A stretch of DNA of 37,787 nt from an uncultured Eubacteriales bacterium (GCA_900547975.1 URIX01000008.1:1-37787); one strand, 5' to 3'; positions 7,403-17,600 are shown, numbered from the stretch's first letter. Program-made: numbers and translations. The notes: generated by a model not told the origin, from the sequence alone.

Positions 7403-9025
7403 TTATTTGCTCTGAGTTTCTTGTTTGAGAAGGGTTGCATAGCGGAGCATTTGCTTGCGCGAGGACACGCCGAGTTTGCCTAAAATGTTGTGGTTGTGAT
7501 ACTTGAGCGTGCCTTGTTGTATGTTGCAAATTTCCATAATTTCGTTTGCGGATTTGCCTTCGAGGTATAAGCCGAAGATTTGTTTTTCGGTTTTGGTGAG
7601 GGTTTGTAGTCCCGCTTTGAACATCTCGTAGTCGTCGGGGGATACCTCGTTTTTGCGAGAGTAGGCAAGGCGGTCGATGTCCGCTTGTTTTTGTTCGAGA
7701 GAAGAGCCTTGTTTGTCGCATTGCGTGCGGAGTTTTTCGGTTTCCTCGTCTCTGATTCTATCCTGCTCGGCAAGAAATGCGAAAAGGTCGTCGATTTCGA
7801 CAAATTCCGACTCGGCGTTCTTGTGTTCTTGTTTGTGAATTTGTTCGATGCCTTTGAGGAGCGGGCGCAAAAAACGTTTGCTGAAGAACACGCACACTGT
7901 AATCGTCATGCCGACAAGCAGCAGCACGAGCAGCACCACCGAAATGACGTTGTTTGCAACGTTAATGTCGTATTCTTCCTTGGGATAGGACACGATAAGC
8001 ACGTATTCGTCGCCGCAAATAGTGGCAAATTGCGTCTTGGAAACGAAAGAGGAATTGCCGTCGCGCGAATGCAAAGCGGTAAGTCCGCCGCCAATATCCT
8101 CAACGGTAAGTTCTCCCTGCGGAGGAAGATAGTAGCCGCCGTACACGCCTGCCGAAAATCCGTCGACGGTGTTGTACGTTCCGCCGTTTTTGGGGAAGAA
8201 CATGCAGGTGAGGTGTTCGAGTTGCGTCGATTGCGCAAAATACTTTTTGAAGTAGTTTTCGGAGATTTCAAAGCCGCACACGCCGTAGACTTTATTGTTG
8301 TCACCGACGATTGGCACAACGAAGTTCATTGTGCGCTCGCTGGTGCCGTAAAGTCTTGAAATTTGCGTCAGACGCGGCGTCTTTTCGGCGGATTCGAACA
8401 TGGCAAGCACCTTGTCGCCGTCGGGCAGGTTGGCAAGATTAAATTCAAGTCGCCACTGACGGTGAGGCATAACGTCGCGATTGCGCCCTATGTCCGAAAT
8501 ACCGCGGTAGAGGAGCAATGTTTCGTCGGTTTCGTCGAGGGAAGCGCGCTGAAAATACAGCCCTGTTTTGGAGTATTCCGCGCCGTCGATATGTGTGTTG
8601 ACGGTGGCATTGAGTATCAAAAACGCGCCTGAACAGTCGGTTTTCATCAACTCTATGCCAAGTTTGTCAAACAGCATATTTTGAAGAGCGGCAATGCGCG
8701 TCGAATCGTCGTTCAAGGCGGCAAACTCAATGCCCTCGGTGCCCTCGGATGCGAGATATGCGTCGATTTTCTCGGCAACGGAGTAGGAGAGCGAGTTGCC
8801 CATTCTCGTCATATCCTCAAAATACTTGGACACTTGCCGCTCGTAAGTGCGCATTTGGAATGCAAGATTGTTTTCGGCGCTTTCCTTTGCGGTGGAGAAG
8901 TGCCCGAAGAAGAACATACCGCACCCCAAAAACGACAAAACGATAATCGCAAGCGCAAGCATGTACCAGAACAACTTGTGCTTCATAGACGATTTTTTGG
9001 GTTTTATGAGTTTTGGAGTGTTCAT
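7403..9025 (-). CDS. Membrane-anchored LuxR-type transcription regulator with extracellular sensor domain
   Basis: I read this as a one-piece membrane sensor and regulator of about 540 residues. Starting at the ATG at 9025, the order is: short basic N-terminus, transmembrane helix (about 16-42), a large extracellular region (about 43-350) with the look of a Cache-type sensor, a second transmembrane helix (about 352-378), a charged segment likely to form a coiled coil (about 395-460), and a C-terminal LuxR/GerE helix-turn-helix (about 478-535, LTKTEKQIFGLYLEGKSANE, then KYHNHNILGKLGV). There is no receiver or kinase domain, so a signal would pass straight through the membrane to DNA. The gene follows the solute-binding lipoprotein with a gap of 95 bases on the same strand. 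No strong ribosome binding site is seen, so the start (9025, or a TTG at 9064, or 8986) is uncertain. Confidence 0.85.
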   Translation of the reverse strand: MNTPKLIKPKKSSMKHKLFWYMLALAIIVLSFLGCGMFFFGHFSTAKESAENNLAFQMRTYERQVSKYFEDMTRMGNSLSYSVAEKIDAYLASEGTEGIEFAALNDDSTRIAALQNMLFDKLGIELMKTDCSGAFLILNATVNTHIDGAEYSKTGLYFQRASLDETDETLLLYRGISDIGRNRDVMPHRQWRLEFNLANLPDGDKVLAMFESAEKTPRLTQISRLYGTSERTMNFVVPIVGDNNKVYGVCGFEISENYFKKYFAQSTQLEHLTCMFFPKNGGTYNTVDGFSAGVYGGYYLPPQGELTVEDIGGGLTALHSRDGNSSFVSKTQFATICGDEYVLIVSYPKEEYDINVANNVISVVLLVLLLVGMTITVCVFFSKRFLRPLLKGIEQIHKQEHKNAESEFVEIDDLFAFLAEQDRIRDEETEKLRTQCDKQGSSLEQKQADIDRLAYSRKNEVSPDDYEMFKAGLQTLTKTEKQIFGLYLEGKSANEIMEICNIQQGTLKYHNHNILGKLGVSSRKQMLRYATLLKQETQSK

Positions 9026-9120
9026 ATATTTCTGTCGATTTGTGACGGATAGCGTCGATTTCAAGACAAAAACGCGTTTATTGCGTGTTCTTGCTGTTTT
9101 CTGTCGTTTTTGTGCGACGA

Positions 9121-10449
9121 TTAAGCGGCGGGGATGGTGAGGAACACGTCAACGAGTCGGTTGGTGATTTCCTCATAGGTTTTGCCGTTTGCGTACATCG
9201 AGGTCAGTTCCTTTTGCAGTTTGCGAATTTCGGAATAGAGCGCGTAGGTGTTGGGGAAGTAGCCTGCCATCGACGGCTCGGAGAGGAATGTGCAGGAGTT
9301 CACGGTGGATTTCAAGGCGGCGTAGGTGTTTCTGAAAGCCTCCGTCTTGAAAGTGTAGGCGTCCAACTTGCCGAACGCACCTGTTTTGACGGGCATATAC
9401 CCTGTTTGTGCAACGAAGTCGAGGTTTCGTTTTTCCTCGGTGAACCATTTTGCAAAGACGGCGGCAGCCTCGGCTTTTTGAGGCGTGGTTTTGTAGGCGC
9501 AAAGCCCTACGCCTGCTTGCGATGCATACTTTTTGCCGTTTGAAGCGGGCACGGGCAGAACTTTGAGGTTGGTCGGCTCTTGGGTGTTGTCGGGGTAGGT
9601 GATTGTGTCGTTGTAGTAGAGCACGGCGGCGGAGGATGATATACCTGCGATGGTTTGTCCCGTCATAACCTGAGTGTTGGAATACAGGTCGGACACGACG
9701 ATATACCCTTTGGCGATTGCCGAGGCAAACTTTTTGTAGGAGGCAATCAAGGCGTCGTTTTGCTTGTACCAGTCGTTTTGGTAGAAATCGACTGCACCGT
9801 GGCTTATTGCGTCAAGCTCGACGGAGCGCATGAGATAGTCGAGGGCGCAGAATGGCTTTCCGCCGGAATAGTTGTAATATTTTTCGGCAACAGAGAAGAA
9901 ACCGTCCCATGTTGCGAGGTCGGCGTAGGTCACGTTTTGTTCTTTTGCGAATCTGTCGAACGCACCGCTTGCCAAAAAGAGCAGGTGGGTGGATTTTGAC
10001 ACGGGAAGCACCGAGAGCGAGTTGTCAACCATGCCGTCGGATACAAACTCGCCAACGAAATCCGAAAGTTCGCTTGCCGAAAAGACGTCCTTCCAGTTGA
10101 TAAGTTTTTCCGAGCCAAGTTCTTGCGCGTTTGAGTTGTGGCAGAAGAACAGGTCCGGCATCGCCGGTACGCCTGCGACTCCGTTTTGAGCATTGACGAG
10201 TTTTTGCCCGATTTGCGAGGCGTTGGACATAAGCGTAACGTTGATTATGATGCCCTTTTCCTTGCCGACGGTGCGGTTGAAATCCTCGACGTATCTGTTC
10301 ATGGGAGAATCCGCTTGCTCGCCGTAGACGTGCCACATCGTGAGCGTGACGGGCTTTTCGGGACCGAGCAGCGTTTCTTGCTTATCGCACCCGAAAAGCA
10401 ACAGCGCAAGCATACAAACAAAAACTATGATAGGCAAAGTTTTTTTCAT
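9121..10449 (-). CDS. Orphan extracellular solute-binding lipoprotein (family 1, sugar type)
   Basis: This 442-residue protein starts at the ATG at 10449, behind AAGGAA. It has a lipoprotein signal with lipobox LLFGC (lipidated C21), so it should sit on the outer face of the membrane. The body begins VTLTMWHVYGEQ, typical of family 1 (MalE/UgpB-like) carbohydrate-binding proteins, and the length is normal. No permease or ATPase gene lies nearby; instead the next gene on the same strand is the membrane LuxR-type regulator. The protein may therefore present its ligand to the regulator, or feed a transporter encoded elsewhere. The ligand is probably a sugar or oligosaccharide, from family only. 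Confidence 0.87.
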   Translation of the reverse strand: MKKTLPIIVFVCMLALLLFGCDKQETLLGPEKPVTLTMWHVYGEQADSPMNRYVEDFNRTVGKEKGIIINVTLMSNASQIGQKLVNAQNGVAGVPAMPDLFFCHNSNAQELGSEKLINWKDVFSASELSDFVGEFVSDGMVDNSLSVLPVSKSTHLLFLASGAFDRFAKEQNVTYADLATWDGFFSVAEKYYNYSGGKPFCALDYLMRSVELDAISHGAVDFYQNDWYKQNDALIASYKKFASAIAKGYIVVSDLYSNTQVMTGQTIAGISSSAAVLYYNDTITYPDNTQEPTNLKVLPVPASNGKKYASQAGVGLCAYKTTPQKAEAAAVFAKWFTEEKRNLDFVAQTGYMPVKTGAFGKLDAYTFKTEAFRNTYAALKSTVNSCTFLSEPSMAGYFPNTYALYSEIRKLQKELTSMYANGKTYEEITNRLVDVFLTIPAA

Positions 10450-10758
10450 AAAGATATTCCTTGTTTTGCGGAGCAATCCGCAGAGAGTGTCCGCCGAAAA
10501 AAATTTGAAAAAAACCAAACTTTTTTTGAATTTTCCCTACCTTTTGGGGGTTTGGGTAGGGGACAAGCGGCACTTTTAGCCATATACTTTTGATGATGAT
10601 ATAGTGTCGATATATTTTAGGAAATATATCTTAATACTTTGTTGTATAAATCACTATACCATAGCAACGAGAGATTTTCAAGAATCGATGACAAAAATTT
10701 CTCGGCAAACCGAGGGCGAACCTCGCCCGAAAACGACATCAAAAGGAAGGAACTTAAT
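10450..10758. promoter_or_regulatory. Divergent intergenic region with nested inverted repeats
   Basis: This region separates the minus-strand binding protein from the plus-strand surface protein and should hold both promoters. It has an outer inverted repeat TATAGTG (10600-10606) / CACTATA (10652-10658) and, inside it, a perfect 9-bp repeat GATATATTT (10609-10617) / AAATATATC (10622-10630). A hairpin CCCTACC (10535-10541) / GGTAGGG (10555-10561) lies closer to the binding-protein gene. The nested repeats are candidate operators. I could not settle on a clean -35/-10 pair for either direction. Confidence 0.5.
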
Positions 10759-13700
10759 ATGAAACAAACATTGACAAAAACAAGACTATCGATGACGCTT
10801 CTTGTTGTTTGCTTTGTGCTTGTGCTTGGCGTAGTGCTGTTTTCATCGACAAGCACGGCTTATGCCACAGGCACAGCGGGAACGACAGGCGGACTTATAA
10901 TTGACGGCACGGGCAATATAACAGCACCTGACGCAACTTATGCCTATACTGACGGCGACAAAACGCTGATGCTAAACGGATATAACGGCGGAGTCATAAG
11001 GTTCACCGCGGACAATGACGTTACGGTAAAACTTGAATCCGGGACTACGAATACCATAACGCTGAGCGACAGCGCCGTAACCGAAAATCAATACGGCGTG
11101 TATGCCGCAGGCAATCTTACCGTTACGGGCAATGGCACACTCAATATCAACTTGGATATCAGCGGTGCGGGCGACGAAATCACCACCGAATACGGCAAAG
11201 CACTTTACGGCTTATACGCCAAAAACCTGACAATCAACGGAGAGATAAACGTCAACGTAAATTTGACTTCAAACGGTTTTTCTTGCGGTATGTTTGCCAC
11301 CGGCAATATCACCGTTGCCGAAAAAGCAAACTTGGACGTCAAATGCCGCAGCAAGTATAAAAATACCGAATTTTACTCCCCTAATAAGGTTGTGTACGGA
11401 ATTTATTCTGTAAACGGCGATATTAAACTTTCGGGAACGGGCACAAAAAATATAGAACATACTTGCCCTGTGAATTTTGCGCGAGAGAATGAAGCCAAGG
11501 GCGTTTATGCACAAAATGACAAACAGATAGGCGGCGGAAAAATAGAAATATCCGGAGCAAAACTCACTATAAAAATGCCTCATGAAGGCGCGGGAATAAA
11601 TTCTTATTACGATTGCGTGATAAAGAACGCCGACATAAGCATAGTTGACGCCGAGCAAGGCATTGCCGTAAGTACGGCAACCCCTTCCGCAACAACGTTT
11701 AAGGGTGTAACGATAGAAAAAAGCAAGATATATATTTCCACTTTAGGATTTCCAACCGATCTTGCCGCCGACCGGATAGCAGGAATAAAGATTTATAATG
11801 CCGAGTTGAATATATTTGACAGCGACGTTTATATCGAATCTCGCAAATGCATTTCGGGAAACGGTGAGCAGACGAATCTGGTGTTTATAAAAGGGGCGTC
11901 CGTCGTGCGATTGATAAATCCGAACTATAATGATGGCTCCGTTCTTAACGCTTACCTTAGCACTTTTGAACTTAGCAAAGGCGGAAGCGTTACCATAAAT
12001 GCGTCCAGTTATAGGTTTGATTATATTTACAACGTAAAACTCGGAGCGGGGACAAAAGCCGAATACGGAACGAAAGGTAAGCAGTCAAACAATGACAGCG
12101 ACGCTTACTATTATGATGCTGAGTATGGCGTTGATTTGAAGATAATACGGTTTGTGTACGGCGAGGGAGCAGGCACGGCAACGACGAGCGACGTCAACGT
12201 TGAAGGTATGAAAGATTATGCCATCGATGAGAGCGAGTTCACCGTCACGTTGGCAGGGGACACCTTTGCCGAAATTGCGCAAAACACCGACGTAACCTCT
12301 TGGTTTAAGAATATGCCTTCGGGGTTGGTTGCAAAAATCAAAACCAAAGTCGAAGCAGGCGCAACAAGCCTTACCATTGCAATCAGCGGCACGCCTCAAA
12401 GCGTGGAGACTGTGCGCGCATACATCGAAATCCCCGAACAGTATCTTGTCACGGGCGAGTACGACATCACCATAGACCCCAACAAAAACAAGGTTGATTT
12501 CAGCATCGTATCGGGCGAGGCAATAGACGTGCCCGTGCCGCCCGTCACGCAGTTCGATTATGACGGCTCGGCAAAAGTGTTGCTTTCGGACGGCGAAGGC
12601 TACACCGTCAGCAACAACAATAATACCGTTGCCGGTGAATACACGGCAGTTGTGACGCTGAAAAAAGGGTATAAGTGGTCGGACGGAACTACCGAACCGA
12701 AAAAAATTCATTGGACAATAAAGAGACAGGACATCACCATAGAGGTGACTCTCACCAAAACAACGTATGAATGTACGGGATATACAATCGAACCCGAATA
12801 CACGGTGTATCGCATAACGCCCACCGGCAACGTTGAGTTGCCTCGCGCGGAATACAAGGGCGAGTCGTCAAACAACAAGGACGTCGGCACTGCAACGTTG
12901 ACTGTCAAAGACAACGGAATAGGCAACTATAACATAACAAACCCCGTTACCGTCAATTTTGAAATAATCAAAGGCACAAAAACTCCGCCTACGGGACTTG
13001 AAGGCATTGCTCCGTCGGCTGACGGCTTGGCGGACGGCAAGATTACGGGCACGACCGCCGATATGGAATATTCCACCGATACGGAGTTCACTTCATCTAA
13101 CCCTTGTGCGGACGGCGAAACAACGGGTCTTGCCGAAGGAACGTATTACGTTCGCTATAAAGCAACCGCTACCACCAAAGCAAGTGCTTATGCCGAAGTG
13201 AAAGTCGCTTTGAATTCCGTTAAGGTTGTAGGCGGAACAGGCGGCGGAAAATATGCTGCCGGAACATCTGTAACCGTAAAAGCGACGGTGCCGACAGGCA
13301 AAAAGTTTGACGGCTGGACGTTTATAGGCGTTGTGCTCAACACGGCGCAACTTACACAACAAGAAATCAAGTTCAATATGCCCGAAAACGACGTTGTGTT
13401 GACCGCTTTGTTTAAGGATATTGATTACAACATAACGGTGACAGACGGAACATCGAGCGCGACAACTGCAATTTATCAAAAGGAAGTTACCGTAACGGCA
13501 AACGCCCCTGCAACGGGAAAAGAGTTCGACAAGTGGGTTGTTTCGGGAATTACCTTGACAAACGAAGATTTGGCAAAATCAACGGTTGCTTTCAAGATGC
13601 CTGCAAATGACGTGACAATGCAAGCAAAGTACAAAGACGTTGTTTACAGAGTCACCGTCGAAAACGCAACGGCAAATCTCGAAATGGCAACCTATCAGAC

Positions 13701-14559
13701 GGAAGTCACCGTGACGGCAAACGCTCCTGCAACCGATATGTACTTCGACAAGTGGGAAGTCGAGGGACTTAACACCGAGGGTATGGACTTAACCAAAACG
13801 GAAATCAAGTTCAATATGCCGGCAGGCAACGTGACCTTTAAGGCAACCTATAAGGCTATTGAAAAGTTTGAAATAGAAATGGTGGACGGCACCATAGACA
13901 AATCGCCTGCAAAAGCCGGCGAAACCGTGACCATAACCGCAAAAACCATAGAGGGAAAACTCTTTGACAAATGGACTTGCGAAACGGCGGGCGTAACCGT
14001 TGAGTTTGAAAGCACAACGAGTTCTACGACAACCTTTGTAATGCCTGCAAGCAACGTCAAAATCCAAGCGCATTTCAGAGCCATTGACTCCAAACCGTCC
14101 GTTGAAATCAAAGTCAACGGCGGAACGGGCGCAGGAACATATACGCAAGGCGATGAAGTCACCGTAACGGCAGAAGATAAAGAAGGCAAAGTGTTCAAAT
14201 GCTGGCAGGACGCAAGCGGAAATATCGTCAGCACCGATAAGAGTTATAAATTTACAGTATCGGAAGAAAAAACCCTTACCGCCGTATATGACGATATGCC
14301 TTCGGACGGTGGCGAAATCACCCCGCCTGACAAAAAGGACGGACTTTCGGGCGGAGCGATTGCGGGTATCGTAATCGGAACGTTGCTGTTTGCGGGAATC
14401 GGCGGATTTGCAATCTTCTGGTTTGCGGTCAAGAAAAAGAACTTCAAAGACCTCGGCGAGGCTTTCAAGCGCATGGGCGAGGCATTTAAGCGCAAGTTCG
14501 AGGCATTAAAGCGCAAGTGCGAGGAGTTGAAGAACAAGAGCAAAAAGAATAAAGACTGA
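10759..14559 (+). CDS. Large surface protein: beta-helix, InlB-like repeats, C-terminal membrane anchor
   Basis: This 1266-residue exported protein starts at the ATG at 10759 behind AAGGAAGG. A signal peptide ends near AYA (about residue 35). Residues about 40-430 have the short repeating beta-strand pattern (GNLTVTG, KNLTINGE, GNITVAEK) of right-handed beta-helix or carbohydrate-binding domains of the Cthe_2159 type. Residues about 580-815 are beta-sandwich modules. Residues about 819-1180 are five divergent InlB B-repeat units with the core VTVTA.A..GK.FD.W and N/KMP..(D/N)V. A membrane helix (about 1199-1224) follows, then a basic tail with repeated EAFKR motifs. There is no LPxTG motif, so it is held by the helix. 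Likely role: adhesion or glycan binding; the ligand is unknown. It faces the sensor pair across a shared intergenic region. Confidence 0.85.
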   Translation: MKQTLTKTRLSMTLLVVCFVLVLGVVLFSSTSTAYATGTAGTTGGLIIDGTGNITAPDATYAYTDGDKTLMLNGYNGGVIRFTADNDVTVKLESGTTNTITLSDSAVTENQYGVYAAGNLTVTGNGTLNINLDISGAGDEITTEYGKALYGLYAKNLTINGEINVNVNLTSNGFSCGMFATGNITVAEKANLDVKCRSKYKNTEFYSPNKVVYGIYSVNGDIKLSGTGTKNIEHTCPVNFARENEAKGVYAQNDKQIGGGKIEISGAKLTIKMPHEGAGINSYYDCVIKNADISIVDAEQGIAVSTATPSATTFKGVTIEKSKIYISTLGFPTDLAADRIAGIKIYNAELNIFDSDVYIESRKCISGNGEQTNLVFIKGASVVRLINPNYNDGSVLNAYLSTFELSKGGSVTINASSYRFDYIYNVKLGAGTKAEYGTKGKQSNNDSDAYYYDAEYGVDLKIIRFVYGEGAGTATTSDVNVEGMKDYAIDESEFTVTLAGDTFAEIAQNTDVTSWFKNMPSGLVAKIKTKVEAGATSLTIAISGTPQSVETVRAYIEIPEQYLVTGEYDITIDPNKNKVDFSIVSGEAIDVPVPPVTQFDYDGSAKVLLSDGEGYTVSNNNNTVAGEYTAVVTLKKGYKWSDGTTEPKKIHWTIKRQDITIEVTLTKTTYECTGYTIEPEYTVYRITPTGNVELPRAEYKGESSNNKDVGTATLTVKDNGIGNYNITNPVTVNFEIIKGTKTPPTGLEGIAPSADGLADGKITGTTADMEYSTDTEFTSSNPCADGETTGLAEGTYYVRYKATATTKASAYAEVKVALNSVKVVGGTGGGKYAAGTSVTVKATVPTGKKFDGWTFIGVVLNTAQLTQQEIKFNMPENDVVLTALFKDIDYNITVTDGTSSATTAIYQKEVTVTANAPATGKEFDKWVVSGITLTNEDLAKSTVAFKMPANDVTMQAKYKDVVYRVTVENATANLEMATYQTEVTVTANAPATDMYFDKWEVEGLNTEGMDLTKTEIKFNMPAGNVTFKATYKAIEKFEIEMVDGTIDKSPAKAGETVTITAKTIEGKLFDKWTCETAGVTVEFESTTSSTTTFVMPASNVKIQAHFRAIDSKPSVEIKVNGGTGAGTYTQGDEVTVTAEDKEGKVFKCWQDASGNIVSTDKSYKFTVSEEKTLTAVYDDMPSDGGEITPPDKKDGLSGGAIAGIVIGTLLFAGIGGFAIFWFAVKKKNFKDLGEAFKRMGEAFKRKFEALKRKCEELKNKSKKNKD

Positions 14560-14589
14560 CAAAATCGGCACTTTATGTGCCGCATTTTG
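14560..14589 (+). terminator. Hairpin terminator after the beta-helix surface protein
   Basis: CAAAAT-CGGCAC (14560-14571) pairs with GTGCCG-C-ATTTTG (14577-14589), with one bulged C and a TTTAT loop. The layout (CAAAAT, inner stem, bulged C, ATTTTG) is the same as in the terminator at 1765-1789. The T run lies within the stem rather than after it, so termination may be partial. Confidence 0.6.
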
Positions 14590-14699
14590 CCTTGAAAAGT
14601 GCGCATTTTGCAATAATGCAAAATTGATTTCACATCGCCAATCCCAAGCGCGATTTGAAATATATGAATCAAAAACAATCTAGTAAAAAGGAGAAAACT

Positions 14700-17600
14700 A
14701 TGAAAAGAAAAACATTTATCGCGATTTTGGCAATCGCAATGGTGCTTGTCTTGTCACTTGCGATTCTCACTGCTTGCAACAACAAAAAGCATGATTTTTC
14801 AAGCAAGTGGGAGTATGACGAAACAAGCCACTGGCACGAATGTATGACTAAAAAACACTCGGACGTGGCGGACAAAGCAGATCATACTTTCGATGCAGGC
14901 GTTGTCACCACTCAACCTACGGAAGCCGCTGAGGGTGTGAAAACTCTCACTTGTACGGTGTGCGGATATCAAAAAACGGAATCCGTTCCCCAACTCGAAC
15001 ATACGTTTGATATGGGCAACTGGAAGTTCGACGAACAAACGCACTGGCATCCCGCAACATGCGCGCATACCGACTTGAAAAAAGACGAAGCGGAGCATGT
15101 ATGGAACGAGGGCGTCATCACTACTCATCCCACCGAAACAACCGAGGGCGTAAAGACCTACACTTGCACCGTTTGCGGCAACACCAAGACCGCAAAAATC
15201 GGCATGCTCGACCATAAGCATACTTTCGATATGACGAAGTGGAGCTATAACGCCGAAAATCACTGGCACCCGGCAACCTGCGGTCATACCGATGAAAAGA
15301 AAGACCTCGGCGCGCACGTATGGAACGAGGGCGTTGTCACCACTCAACCCACCGAAACAACCGAGGGCGTTAAGACCTACACTTGCACCACTTGCGGCAA
15401 CACCAAGACCGCAACAATCGGCATGCTCGACCACAAGCATACTTTCGATACGGAAAGATGGGACCATGACACCGAAAACCACTGGCATCCTGCGACCTGC
15501 GCCCACACGAGCGAAAAGAAAGGCCTTGCAGCACACAACTGGAACGCGGGCGTTATCACCAAACCCGCCGACTACGGCGTTGAGGGCGAAAAAATCTTCA
15601 CTTGCACAACTTGTTCTGCAACAAGAAAGGAAACAATCCCCGCAATCCCGCCAAAGTACAATACGCTCACGTTTGACGGCGGTTTGGAACTTAGCAAAAC
15701 TTACGACGGAACGCCTGTCGTGCTAAACCCCGAAAACGTCCACTTCAACGGCAACGGCGCACTCACAATCGAATATAAACTCGAGGACGAAAGCGACAGC
15801 ACCTACACCACAACCGCACCCACGGACGCAGGCGAGTATATCGTGCGCGCAACCGTCGCCGGCACGGCAGAGTGGTACGGAATTTCAAACACCAAATCGT
15901 TTACGATAATGCATCGCATTCTCACGCTGAGCGAAAGCGTGTATTCAAGAAAAATCGACCAAAACCTCGAAAGCGGCAAGTTCGGTCTGGAGTGCAAAAA
16001 TGTTGCCGAAGAAACCAACAATGTCGTGACTTGGGTTACGATTGGCGTTCCCGAACAATACCGCGCGGCAGGCATTCACAATATGCGCGTTGGCGAGTTG
16101 ATTGTCGACAATCCCAACTATATGTTCAACATCGCCGACGAAACGAACAAGGTCAGACTCACCGTTTGGGACGCTCCCGAATTTTATGCCGGCGTTGAGG
16201 ATATATTCTCTATTACAGGCAGAGGGACTGTTTTGTCTGTTCAAATAGCCAACGGCATCGTGAATGTAGGCGACGAACTCCACATCAACGAACTCGGCAA
16301 GGTTTTCACCGTGACGGCGATTGAAAAGAGCGGCCAAGCGGTTGAAACGGCAAACGCAGGCGACAAGGTCGGCTTGCTTACAAAAGACGTGACCAAAGGT
16401 GAGGTTCTGCGCGGATATACGATTACAAAACTCGACACCGTGGCTTCGTATGACAAAGTTACCGCAACTATCAGAGTGTCCGAAGACAAAAAGACGCCGA
16501 TGCCAGATAATTACAATCCATCCGCACGCTTTATCTTTATCGAAGGAATCGGCGACATACCGTCCACGATTAAGTTCCCGACAATTTCGGGTATGCTTAT
16601 GCCCGGTGAAACGCTTGCAGGCGTCACCGTTGATTTCAAAGGCGCAAAAGTTCCCGCTTTCGTAGGACGTAGATTCTTGCTCATCGAGGGCGGCAAAACC
16701 GTTGCAGAGGGCGTAGTCACCGACGTTGCTCCCAAGACGAGAGTAAACTGCACGGCGAGCGAGCCCGCAGGCAAAACAGCGGTCATCGAACCCATCCAAG
16801 GCGGCGAAAAAACCTTTGCGCTCAACTTGAACAGAAGTACCGTGATCGAAAACCTCGTCGATAGCGAGGCAATCGACGTGATTGTCAAGTACGACGGCGT
16901 GATTGTGGGCAGTTACAAGCGCACGGGTCTTGGAGTTGGCAACGGCGATTTGGCGCACGTTGAAAACGGCGGCACATTGCAAGGCTCGTACATCAACATA
17001 AATTTGGCAAAGGGCGTTGCGGGACTCACCGACGCCGACGGCAACTGGATTTGCGACCAAGCAAACGTGACTTTCGACGTTTCTGCCACATTAACCCAAC
17101 AAGTCGACAACCTTGCCGCAGGCAGCGTAACAACGATTTCGATTGGCGCGAACGATGTGAAATACTTCACCCTCAACGAGCTTGAACCTCTCACGAGCGG
17201 CTGGTATAGCTTTGTCAATGCGTTTAACAACAACGGCAGTAGTCGTTATGAGGTGTACACGGACGCCGGTGTGAAAGTCGATATGATGTCGGATATGTTT
17301 AAGTCAACCGGCGGCGGATACTATGTCAAATACACCGTGAATGCCAACATCTTAAATGCTCAAATCGGCTTCATCGCCGCAAAAGGCGAACTTTCGGCAA
17401 CAAACACCACGAAGAGCCTCATTATCCCGTCGGGTAATCAGGGCGACAGAGTCGTGATTAAAGTCACGCTGAACAAAGCCTTGTCTTATTTCCATAAAAA
17501 TACGGTCACATTCAAACAAAACGTTTCGGCTTTCAATGGCACCGTGGTAAAGGTGTACGACAGCAATTATCAGTACTATAACGCAATGGGATATCAGAGT

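Noticed and set aside
15000..15656. Possible CRISPR-like array because of the regular 219-base periodicity
   Set aside because: The repeats are long, in frame and coding, with no short repeat-spacer pattern and no cas genes nearby.
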